A DNA stretch of 6,543 nucleotides from Deltaproteobacteria bacterium (GTDB lineage Bacteria; Desulfobacterota; BSN033; UBA1163), in assembly GCA_016875155.1 (NCBI GenBank), contig VGSD01000166.1, positions 1 through 6,543 of the forward strand, written 5' to 3'. Each line of letters opens with the position of its first letter. Position 1 is the stretch's first letter. The notes below the pieces were generated by a model. That model did not search any database and had not been told where the DNA came from. It worked only from the letters and a program-made list of their open reading frames with translations. Below, piece after piece: positions 1-5,566 of this stretch. A program made the translations under genes and the position numbers.

Positions 1-1
1 G

Positions 2-1927
2 ATGCCCAGGATCTATCGGGAACTGGAGAAGGTAAGAAAGATCCTCGAAGACCACTTCCATGAGGTTCAGGATTTCGAATTCACCGTAGAGAAGGGACAC
101 CTCTATATCCTCCAGACCCGCAACGGAAAGATGAATGCCCAGGCCATTGTCCGGACATCCAGGGAAATGGTCACCGAAAAAATGATCAACAAGGAGAAGG
201 CGGTTCTGAGATTGAAACCCTTTGATCTCGAGCAACTTCTCCACAAACGGATCGACCCTAATTTCAAGGGAAAACCGATTGTGACCGGACTTCCCGCTTC
301 TCCAGGAGCCTCTTCCGGAAAAGCCATCTTCGATGCCGACGAAGCTGAAAGAGTAGGAAAACTGGGTCATAAGGTTATTCTTGTTCGTGAGGAAACGAAA
401 CCAGAGGATATTCATGGGTTCTTTGCCTCTCAGGGAATTCTGACAAGCCGGGGCGGTAAGACCTCCCATGCTGCGGTCGTAGCCAGAGGAATGGGAAAAC
501 CCTGCGTCTCTGGATGCGAATCGCTCCATATCGATCCGAAAACAAGGGAGGCAACAGTGGGCAGTGTACACATCAAGGAGGGAGATTTCATCACCATCGA
601 TGGCTCCAGAGGCGAAGTCTACCTGGGAGAAGTGCCTACCGTTGATCCGGAGATCAGCAAAAACCTGCTCACGATTCTGGGCTGGGCAGATGAGATCAGG
701 ACCTTGGGGGTCCGGGCCAATGCCGATACTCCTGAATCAGCCGCCAAGGCAAGGCAGTTGGGTGCAGAAGGAATCGGGCTCTGCCGGACAGAGAGGATGT
801 TCAATGCCGTTGACCGGCTTCCCATTGTCCGGGAGATGATTCTTGCAAGCTCAAAGGAGAAAAGAGCAGAGGCCATTGCTAAACTTCTTCCCTTACAGAA
901 GAGCGATTTTAAAGAGATCTTCAGGGCCATGAAAGGATTTCCGGTGACGATCCGGCTTCTCGACCCGCCCCTTCACGAATTTCTTCCCACAGCGGAAGAG
1001 TTAGGTTCAAAACTGAGAAATCTTAAAAACCTGGAGACAGTTCTTGACTCAATGGAAAGTATTTCCGAGGTGATGAAATACCTTGACACCTCGTCCAGGG
1101 AATCTCTCAAACTTCTCGAACATGTGGCAACGGATATCGTCGAAATCAAGGAGAAAAGGCTCGACAAGAAACTGATTCGCAAACAGCAGGAGACCCTCCG
1201 GAAGGTGAAGGAGATGATGGAGGTTAATCCCATGCTTGGCCACCGGGGCGTGAGGCTGGGCATTACTTATCCTGAGATCTATAAGATGCAGCTTCAGGCC
1301 ATTATGGAAGCGGTCGCCGAGTTGACGAAAGAGGGAGTGGAGATTCAACCGGAGATTATGGTCCCTCAGGTCTGCACGGCCCAGGAGTTGAAATGGGTCT
1401 ACGAGTTGACCAAAAAGTTGCAGAAAGAAATAGAGAAACAATACAGCGTGAAAATTCAGTTCAAATTCGGGACGATGATCGAAGTCGTCAGAGCCTGCAT
1501 GAGGGCAGGAAGGCTCGCAGAGGTAGCCGACTTCTTCTCTTTCGGGACGAACGATCTGACTCAGGCCACCTTCTCCTTTTCAAGGGAGGATGCGGAGAAC
1601 AAATTCCTTCCCCTTTACAACCAGAGAAAGATCCTCCAAGACAACCCCTTTGAAGTGCTGGATGTGAAAGGTGTGGGAAGATTGATGATGATCACCATCG
1701 AATGGGGAAGAAGGACAAAATCTGACCTGAAGATTGGAATCTGCGGTGAACATGGTGGTCATCCGGACTCTGTGGAGTTCTGCCACTCCATTGGCCTCTC
1801 CTATGTGAGCTGCTCTGTGCCGAGGCTTCCGATTGCTCGCCTCGCGGCTGCCCATGCCAAATTGAAGGAAATCGATAAGAAACCTGATCAGAAATTCGAC
1901 CCCGACTACCCAAACCTGTTTTTCTAA
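2..1927 (+). CDS. ppdK: Pyruvate, phosphate dikinase, 5'-truncated by window edge (C-terminal ~640 residues)
   Basis: PPDK interconverts pyruvate + ATP + Pi and phosphoenolpyruvate + AMP + PPi in the cytoplasm, in gluconeogenesis or PPi-linked glycolysis. The visible 641 residues begin at the end of the ATP-grasp domain (QTRNGK at 39-43). The swivelling phosphohistidine domain follows, with the catalytic His at 156 in GGKTSHAAVVARGMG, then the PEP/pyruvate TIM barrel to the C-terminus. Expected active-site residues are present: Arg262 (CRTE), Arg318 (TIRLLDPPLHEF), Glu494 (TMIE), Asn517-Asp518 (GTNDLTQ) and Cys581 (GICGEHGG). The family is usually about 870-900 residues, so roughly 230-260 N-terminal residues lie outside the window. 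The Met at base 2 is an internal residue, not the start. Oddities: about 75 residues separate LPT (328-330) from NPMLGHRG (409-416), longer than the roughly 30 typical; CRTERMF replaces the usual CRTEHMF; MIEVVRA replaces MIEIPRA. Function is confident because all catalytic residues are kept. Confidence 0.96.
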   Translation: MPRIYRELEKVRKILEDHFHEVQDFEFTVEKGHLYILQTRNGKMNAQAIVRTSREMVTEKMINKEKAVLRLKPFDLEQLLHKRIDPNFKGKPIVTGLPASPGASSGKAIFDADEAERVGKLGHKVILVREETKPEDIHGFFASQGILTSRGGKTSHAAVVARGMGKPCVSGCESLHIDPKTREATVGSVHIKEGDFITIDGSRGEVYLGEVPTVDPEISKNLLTILGWADEIRTLGVRANADTPESAAKARQLGAEGIGLCRTERMFNAVDRLPIVREMILASSKEKRAEAIAKLLPLQKSDFKEIFRAMKGFPVTIRLLDPPLHEFLPTAEELGSKLRNLKNLETVLDSMESISEVMKYLDTSSRESLKLLEHVATDIVEIKEKRLDKKLIRKQQETLRKVKEMMEVNPMLGHRGVRLGITYPEIYKMQLQAIMEAVAELTKEGVEIQPEIMVPQVCTAQELKWVYELTKKLQKEIEKQYSVKIQFKFGTMIEVVRACMRAGRLAEVADFFSFGTNDLTQATFSFSREDAENKFLPLYNQRKILQDNPFEVLDVKGVGRLMMITIEWGRRTKSDLKIGICGEHGGHPDSVEFCHSIGLSYVSCSVPRLPIARLAAAHAKLKEIDKKPDQKFDPDYPNLFF

Positions 1928-1995
1928 AATGAGAAACGGAAAATGGAAAACGAGAAGTTAATTCCCATTTCTCATTTCCTTTTTCCCATTTTTAT
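1927..1995. terminator. Candidate bidirectional terminator between convergent genes
   Basis: The 68-base gap between two convergent genes holds an imperfect inverted repeat: AAATGAGAAACGG (1927-1939) pairs with CCATTTCTCATTT (1965-1977), 12 of 13 positions, with a 25-base loop. On the + strand it is followed by T-rich sequence (1976-1997). The long AT-rich stem and large loop make it weaker than a classical intrinsic terminator. The call rests largely on its position between two converging stop codons. Confidence 0.4.
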
Positions 1996-3732
1996 TTATG
2001 GTTCAACGGGGAGGATTTTTCTATCTTTCAATCTCACATAGCCGCGGTGGTTGATTCTCAGGTGGGGGATGGCAGCGGTGCTGAGGGTCTCGACCGTAAG
2101 CAAAGGCTTCTCCCATTTTACGCCGTTCTCTCGCAAACATTCTTCCAGATGTTTTATCTCATCCCTGATGGTCTCCATCGGTTTCAATGAATTGAGCCCA
2201 CAGAGGGGAGCAGGAAATTCTGCGACGACCTCGTCTCCAATGGCAAAGACATATCCGCCTCCAATCTTTTTAAGCCTTTCAATGACCGTTTTCATCGATT
2301 GAGGATTGCATCCCACGACAATCATATCGAGGCTATCCCAACTCGTGGTCGTGCCATAGGCTCCTCTTTGGAGGCCAAACCCTTTAAGGAACCCCATGAA
2401 TGCCCCTCTGTTTCCAAGTCGATCCAGGGCAAGTACCATGATGACATCTTCGGATTCTTCGGGTTGATCGAGGTCAATCACACTCTCCTTGGTGACCAAC
2501 CTGCTCACCATCTCCATGACTCTAACCTTTCCATGAGTTGGAAGTGGGGGAATGGTGTAATTTTCTATTTTTACTGTTTTGAATAGGTGCTCAGGATAGA
2601 CCACCTTTTTAGGTTCAACCTGTGGTTTCCCATCTTTGAAGATGATTCTGCCGTCACACATCACCAACTGAGGGGAAAATTCATTGGGCGAAGGGATAAT
2701 TACAAGGTCGGCCTTTCTCCCTGGCGACAGAGACCCGATAAGGTGGTCGAGGCGGAAGTGCTCAGCCACATTGATCGTCACCATCTGATAAAGGACTTCC
2801 GGCGGAATGCCAAGTTTCAATCCACTTCTTAATGATCCATCAAGGTAACCTTCGGCAAGAAACTCCACCGGACCCACACCATCGGTTGAGAGGATCAGTC
2901 TCCTGAAATCGATCTTTTTCCTAAAGATCCCGGATACACCCGAAAGTTCCTTCCGGACCGAGCCTTCCCTGATCATCACCCAATATCCCAACCTCAGCCT
3001 TGCAAGTATCTCTTCTTCGGTGATGGGCTCATGGCAGGAAGAGATGCCAAAATCAGTACAGGCCTGAAGTTTCTTCTCGTTGGCGCCTGTGGTGTGTCCC
3101 TCGACTAATTTCCCCATTCTAAGAGCAATAGCGATAAGATCTTTTACCCTTTTGCCCTGTACCCCCTCTAAAAAAATGTTTCCCCAATAGATCTCCCCTA
3201 TTCCCAGACATTTTGGATCCTTTAAAAATGGGATGAGCGCTTCATTGCTCGGAGCCATGACTTCTTCAGAAGGCGTAAGCCCGCAAAGTGGTGGGATCGT
3301 GTAATAAAACCGGGTCGGTTGCCCTTCGAGACCTCTTACAGAATATTCAATTCCATCTTTCCCCGAGATGGTTCCGGTTTCCATGACCTCGGTGACTACC
3401 GTGGTCACACCCGTTGGAATGACATGTTTTACAAACTCCGCAATCCCATACCTATTGCCAACGGAATGAGTGTGACCTTCAATGAGCCCTGGCAGAATCA
3501 CCATGTCACTGGCATCAATCACCTCCGTCTTCTGATTTTTTAAAAAATGATGGTCAGGCCCCACGTAGGCAATCCGATCACCCTTGATCCAGATCGATTG
3601 TCCCTTGATAAACTCCCGGGTGACGGAATTAAAGAGAGTTCCCTTCGTGATGACGGTATCAGGAGGGATTTCACCCAGAGCCACTTTACTGAGGATCAAT
3701 CTTGTTTCGAATTCATTCACGGGATTATCCAA
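1996..3732 (-). CDS. Adenine deaminase-like amidohydrolase, diverged (substrate uncertain)
   Basis: This 578-aa protein has the length and two-part layout of adenine deaminase (Ade, COG1001): a metal-dependent amidohydrolase barrel, then the family's C-terminal domain (about 395-578). Probable metal ligands are kept: His87 and His89 (GHTH), Glu180 (GIGE), His213 (EGHTTG), His234 (SCHEP) and Asp284 (STDG). REGSV at 256-260 and the TINVAEHF...GSLSPGRKADLVI stretch (319-345) also match the family. Several Ade signatures are changed: HTHIESS is HTHSVGN, the ADPHEIANV segment is TEVMETGTI (114-122), TDD is TDG, and C-terminal HDSHN is WDSLD (465-469). It is therefore probably an active metal hydrolase, but deamination of adenine cannot be assumed. 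The start is TTG at 3732, overlapping the upstream thioesterase stop by 8 bases. An in-frame GTG at 3720 is the alternative; an AGAGGA element in the thioesterase end lies 12 bases from GTG but directly abuts TTG. Translation is probably coupled to the thioesterase gene. Confidence 0.8.
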   Translation of the reverse strand: MDNPVNEFETRLILSKVALGEIPPDTVITKGTLFNSVTREFIKGQSIWIKGDRIAYVGPDHHFLKNQKTEVIDASDMVILPGLIEGHTHSVGNRYGIAEFVKHVIPTGVTTVVTEVMETGTISGKDGIEYSVRGLEGQPTRFYYTIPPLCGLTPSEEVMAPSNEALIPFLKDPKCLGIGEIYWGNIFLEGVQGKRVKDLIAIALRMGKLVEGHTTGANEKKLQACTDFGISSCHEPITEEEILARLRLGYWVMIREGSVRKELSGVSGIFRKKIDFRRLILSTDGVGPVEFLAEGYLDGSLRSGLKLGIPPEVLYQMVTINVAEHFRLDHLIGSLSPGRKADLVIIPSPNEFSPQLVMCDGRIIFKDGKPQVEPKKVVYPEHLFKTVKIENYTIPPLPTHGKVRVMEMVSRLVTKESVIDLDQPEESEDVIMVLALDRLGNRGAFMGFLKGFGLQRGAYGTTTSWDSLDMIVVGCNPQSMKTVIERLKKIGGGYVFAIGDEVVAEFPAPLCGLNSLKPMETIRDEIKHLEECLRENGVKWEKPLLTVETLSTAAIPHLRINHRGYVRLKDRKILPVEP

Positions 3733-4495
3733 TCCTCTTCCATGTCACTCTTGCCCGGCAGAGTTCCCGGCCATCCTCTTTTCTGACAATCTTATGTAAA
3801 AAAGTTGGGCTGGGATCTTTCTGGGATTCCGTTTGAACGGAGAGCTCATCGTCGCAGCTCGATTCGGCGAGAAAATTGATTTCAAAGGTTGTAATCTGAT
3901 GGGTCTGATTCATCTCCAACGAATAACTATCCAGAACCCATTCGATATATCTTGCATTATTCACATGCTGGTGCATATCCAGGTCGCCATAACGGACAGT
4001 AAAAGACATCTCCTCACTGGGAGCACTGGGAGCAGGAAGTTTATCGAGATTCGTCTTAACACCATGCTGATCCGGACGGTAATTCAAACCCTGAAGAAAA
4101 GGTTCAATCCGCTGGGGCTTTCGATTTTTTAAATCCAGCACAACCCATGCACTTTTCCCACCTCCGATGACTCTACCATCTTCCTTGACGACAGAAAAAT
4201 CTCGGAGGGCAAATAAGCGACTGTTTCCTAACAACCAGGTCCTGACCTGAATCTTATCCCCCCATCCAGGATACTCCTTCATCTCAATGGCCAAACGGGA
4301 CAAAACCCAGAAATAGTCATTTCGCGCAAGATCGGAATAACCGATGCCGATATGATGGGCATGATTCCATGCCGTCTCCTGCATATACTTCCAGAGACTC
4401 GGTAGAAAAACTCGGTTCTTCGCATCCACCTCATAGAAACTGACGAGATAGTGATCTTCCCAGGTACTCTTAATCTTATCCATGTCGGTGTTCAT
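3725..4495 (-). CDS. Acyl-ACP thioesterase family protein (double hotdog fold)
   Basis: This 256-aa protein has the features of bacterial acyl-ACP thioesterases (FatA/FatB-like), which hydrolyse acyl-ACP to free fatty acid plus ACP in the cytoplasm. Two hotdog halves are visible. The N-terminal half (about 12-135) has YEVDAKNRVFLPSL, a YMQETAWNHA helix (37-46), WVLSRLAIEM (63-72) and a TWLLGNSRLFALRDF strand pair (86-100). The C-terminal half (about 160-256) has VRYGDLDMHQHVNNARYIEW (167-186). That stretch holds the family's catalytic Asp/Asn-x-His arrangement, with His177, Asn179 and Asn180 in HVNN, although the residue two before the His is His175 rather than the usual Asn. ATG at 4495 is the most upstream possible start, since no start codon lies between it and an in-frame TGA. 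A second ATG at codon 5 (4483) is also plausible. No good Shine-Dalgarno precedes either. It is the first gene of a leftward unit with the amidohydrolase. Acyl chain specificity cannot be read from the sequence. Confidence 0.88.
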   Translation of the reverse strand: MNTDMDKIKSTWEDHYLVSFYEVDAKNRVFLPSLWKYMQETAWNHAHHIGIGYSDLARNDYFWVLSRLAIEMKEYPGWGDKIQVRTWLLGNSRLFALRDFSVVKEDGRVIGGGKSAWVVLDLKNRKPQRIEPFLQGLNYRPDQHGVKTNLDKLPAPSAPSEEMSFTVRYGDLDMHQHVNNARYIEWVLDSYSLEMNQTHQITTFEINFLAESSCDDELSVQTESQKDPSPTFLHKIVRKEDGRELCRARVTWKRIG

Positions 4496-4520
4496 AACAA
4501 AAACCGAAGTTCCCTGTCAA
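4491..4520 (-). promoter_or_regulatory. Candidate sigma-70-type promoter of the thioesterase-amidohydrolase unit
   Basis: Reading leftward, a perfect TTGACA (4520-4515) is followed after 18 bases by TATGAA (4496-4491), which matches 4 of 6 positions of the -10 consensus. The -10 box contains the first annotated ATG (4495). If this promoter is real, transcription would start near 4484 and the transcript would begin almost at the second ATG (4483), giving a nearly leaderless message. Neither ATG has a good ribosome binding site, which is compatible with that reading. The weak -10 and long spacer keep confidence low. Confidence 0.33.
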
Positions 4521-4671
4521 ACACCCCCATGATTACTCTCTTCCCAAGCGGTTCGTAGGTCCTGTGTCCAGAGTGTAGGCAAGGAGACAAAATTCAAAAT
4601 ATTTAGGATTGATTCCTTGATGAAACTTTTTGTTCCCTTATTTTAAGAAAAGGTGTATATTACAACTGTAA

Positions 4672-4694
4672 AAGGGGAAAAAGTTTATCCCCTT
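4672..4694. repeat. Perfect 7-bp inverted repeat (hairpin or operator candidate)
   Basis: AAGGGGA (4672-4678) and TCCCCTT (4688-4694) are perfect reverse complements separated by 9 bases. Read leftward, the second arm runs into TTTTACAG, too short a T-tract for a confident terminator. It lies 24 bases before the MITE-like element and may be a decayed piece of similar C/G-run repeat sequence, or a protein-binding site. The function is unknown. Confidence 0.35.
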
Positions 4695-4718
4695 AGCAGA
4701 AGAGAGAGCCTATATCAA

Positions 4719-4917
4719 TTTAACCCCAATTGAGCCATAATTTTTGGAAAATCCCCTCTAACTCCCCTTTGCTAAAGGGGAGAACCCATTATTATCCCCC
4801 TTTGGAAAAGGGGGATTGAGGGGGATTTTAAAATGAAGCTTAAACCTCTCTGAAGTGGCCCATCCATCAGGGAAATATCTCAAAGAGGTAATTTTTTTTC
4901 ACTCAATTGGGGTTTAA
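4719..4917. mobile_element. MITE-like non-coding element with terminal inverted repeats
   Basis: AACCCCAATTGAG (4722-4734) and CTCAATTGGGGTT (4902-4914) are perfect 13-bp reverse complements. The outermost three bases on each side add two further matches, giving about 199 bp in total. No protein is encoded. The interior holds a nested palindrome (4748-4829) and a unique segment (about 4830-4900) with a further short pair, ACCTCT (4844-4849) and AGAGGT (4884-4889). Short length, terminal inverted repeats and strong internal symmetry fit a miniature inverted-repeat transposable element moved in trans. No convincing target-site duplication flanks the ends, so insertion is inferred from structure alone. 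A second possibility is that the inner palindrome is one repeat family inserted within another. Confidence 0.55.
4748..4829. repeat. Nested palindrome of two C/G-run hairpins
   Basis: Hairpin 1 is CTCCCCTTT (4762-4770), loop GCT, AAAGGGGAG (4774-4782): 9 perfect pairs. Hairpin 2 is ATCCCCCTTT (4794-4803), loop GGA, AAAGGGGGAT (4807-4816): 10 perfect pairs. The whole left arm (4748-4782) is also an imperfect reverse complement of the right arm (4794-4829): AAAATCCCCTC at the left end mirrors GAGGGGGATTTT at the right end. The unit can thus fold as two small hairpins or one long cruciform. From memory, repeats of this AAATCCCCC...GGGGGATTT type are common in intergenic regions of several bacterial phyla, including Desulfobacterota, but no search was run here. 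Confidence 0.75.
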
Positions 4918-4964
4918 GTCTTACGAAAATGTGGAATCAGCATAAAAAAACAATATTAGCCCTC

Positions 4965-4993
4965 GTGATTAAATACCTAAAAAATGGTATACT
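4965..4993 (+). promoter_or_regulatory. Extended -10 promoter of the toxin-antitoxin operon, with candidate operator
   Basis: TATACT (4988-4993) matches 5 of 6 bases of the -10 consensus and is preceded by TGG (4985-4987), the extended -10 element. The -35 position at 17-base spacing is GTGATT (4965-4970), only a 3 of 6 match, as is usual when an extended -10 is present. An inverted repeat, ATACC (4973-4977) and GGTAT (4986-4990) with an 8-base spacer, overlaps the spacer and -10 box. It could be the operator for the autoregulation typical of type II TA operons; that role is inferred. Transcription would start near 5000, on or next to the Shine-Dalgarno sequence. Confidence 0.55.
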
Positions 4994-4998
4994 GCATC

Positions 4999-5006
4999 AG
5001 GAGGTG
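4999..5006 (+). promoter_or_regulatory. Strong Shine-Dalgarno of the antitoxin gene
   Basis: AGGAGGTG closely matches the anti-Shine-Dalgarno complement and lies 7 bases before the ATG at 5014. This fixes the antitoxin start. It lies only 5 bases past the -10 box, so the exact transcription start decides whether the full element is present in the mRNA. Confidence 0.8.
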
Positions 5007-5013
5007 TTGAGTT

Positions 5014-5214
5014 ATGACAAGACTTGAGAAATTGGAGCGTGAGATTCAAAGGCTCGGTCCCGATGAGATCGCTATTCTCCGGGATTGGTTTCGTAAGTAT
5101 GATGCTGAGGCGTGGGACAGACAGATTGAAGAGGATGCTCGCGTAGGAAAACTCGATAGGTTGGGAGAAGAGGCCTTGACGGCCCACAAAGGAGGAAGGA
5201 CGAAAGAACTTTGA
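5014..5214 (+). CDS. Type II toxin-antitoxin system antitoxin (66 aa)
   Basis: This small, charged, probably all-helical protein is placed immediately before a RelE/ParE-like toxin, the usual antitoxin-first order. It would bind and neutralise the toxin and probably repress the operon. Visible segments are an N-terminal amphipathic helix (LEKLEREIQRL, 4-14), a second helix beginning LGPDEIAILRDWFRKYD (14-30), and a C-terminal part with AWDRQIEEDARVGKLDRLGEEAL (33-55) ending in a basic GGRTKEL tail. I recognise this as a recurrent antitoxin sequence type in which the AWDRQIEED and GKLD motifs are conserved. No clear ribbon-helix-helix or helix-turn-helix can be picked out by eye, so DNA binding is not shown. 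The ATG is fixed by an excellent Shine-Dalgarno at 4999-5006. Its stop codon overlaps the toxin start (TTGA). Confidence 0.85.
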   Translation: MTRLEKLEREIQRLGPDEIAILRDWFRKYDAEAWDRQIEEDARVGKLDRLGEEALTAHKGGRTKEL

Positions 5215-5465
5215 AGCATTTCGCCTCGCCCGCCTTCTGGGAATGTTACGGACGACTTCCAGCAAACGTCCAGAAACAAGCTGACCGGTGCTTCGAACTC
5301 TTGAAAACAAATCCCCGGCATCCCTCTTTTCACTTCAAAACAGTCGGAAAATATTGTTCAGTCCGAATCGGCCTTCATTACCGTGCGCTTGCAGTCGAGG
5401 TTTCTGGTGGATTGGTCTGGTTCTGGATTGGATCGCATTCTGATTATGACAAAATGATGGACTAA
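5211..5465 (+). CDS. RelE/ParE-superfamily toxin (84 aa)
   Basis: The length and conserved pattern fit the RelE/ParE fold: an N-terminal helical hairpin (FWECYGRLPANVQKQADRCF, 9-28), LLKTNPRHPS (30-39), then the strands FKTVGKYCSVRIG (42-54), HYRALAVEV (56-64) and WFWIGSHSDYDK (70-81). Arg52, Tyr57, Arg58 and His76 are candidates for functional residues. RelE members cleave mRNA at the ribosome and ParE members inhibit gyrase; sequence alone does not decide between them here, although the FWIGSH.DYD ending is typical of this unclassified subgroup. Translation starts at TTG 5211, which overlaps the antitoxin stop by 4 bases. No ATG or GTG lies nearby in frame, and the purine-rich AAGGAGGAAGGA (5189-5200) sits about 10 bases upstream, so coupled translation is likely. 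All conserved blocks are present, so the gene looks intact. Confidence 0.88.
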   Translation: MKHFASPAFWECYGRLPANVQKQADRCFELLKTNPRHPSFHFKTVGKYCSVRIGLHYRALAVEVSGGLVWFWIGSHSDYDKMMD

Positions 5466-5477
5466 TCAGTCAATGAA

Positions 5478-5501
5478 GGCGACGAGGAATAGCCCGTCGC
5501 C
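5478..5501. repeat. 7-bp GC-rich hairpin after the toxin gene
   Basis: GGCGACG (5478-5484) and CGTCGCC (5495-5501) form a perfect 7-bp stem with a 10-base loop, starting 12 bases after the toxin stop. Only ATTT follows, so it is at best a weak terminator or a transcript-end stabiliser. It also marks the abrupt rise in GC content that continues into the next gene. Confidence 0.4.
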
Positions 5502-5566
5502 ATTTGGCGAGGCCATTGCCCCGCGCATTATATCAGCCGTTGGGGGCCAGAAGGGAGGATCATGTG

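Larger units (their letters stand above)
4496..5013. other. Gene-free intergenic region with repeats and divergent promoters
   Basis: This 518-base stretch separates the leftward thioesterase unit from the rightward toxin-antitoxin pair. I see no supportable open reading frame or structural RNA in it. It contains the candidate leftward promoter (4491-4520), a small C/G hairpin (4672-4694), a MITE-like element (4719-4917) with a nested palindrome, and the promoter and ribosome binding site of the antitoxin gene (from about 4965). The stretches 4521-4671 and 4918-4964 are AT-rich and show nothing I can name. Confidence 0.7.

Noticed and set aside
1049..1441. 130-codon open frame on the minus strand within the PPDK gene
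   Set aside because: It is a frame shadow of a strongly conserved PPDK coding region, its translation has no recognisable motif, and no ribosome binding site is evident.
4748..4829. Repeated CCCC(C)TTT units as a CRISPR array
   Set aside because: Only two units occur, they face each other as palindromes, and there are no regular spacers or cas genes.
4748..4829. C/G-run hairpins as a terminator for a neighbouring gene
   Set aside because: No gene reads into them closely from either side; both flanking units read away from this region, and no clean T-tract follows the stems.
4969..5310. 113-codon minus-strand open frame across the TA pair
   Set aside because: It lies antisense to two well-supported genes with matching family motifs and a strong start signal; its translation shows nothing recognisable.
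5504..5566. Open frame continues upstream of the nuclease-like ATG to a TTG at 5504
   Set aside because: No ribosome binding site fits TTG 5504, the translated segment (ARPLPRALYQPLGARRED) looks like non-coding sequence, and a strong Shine-Dalgarno lies just before ATG 5567.
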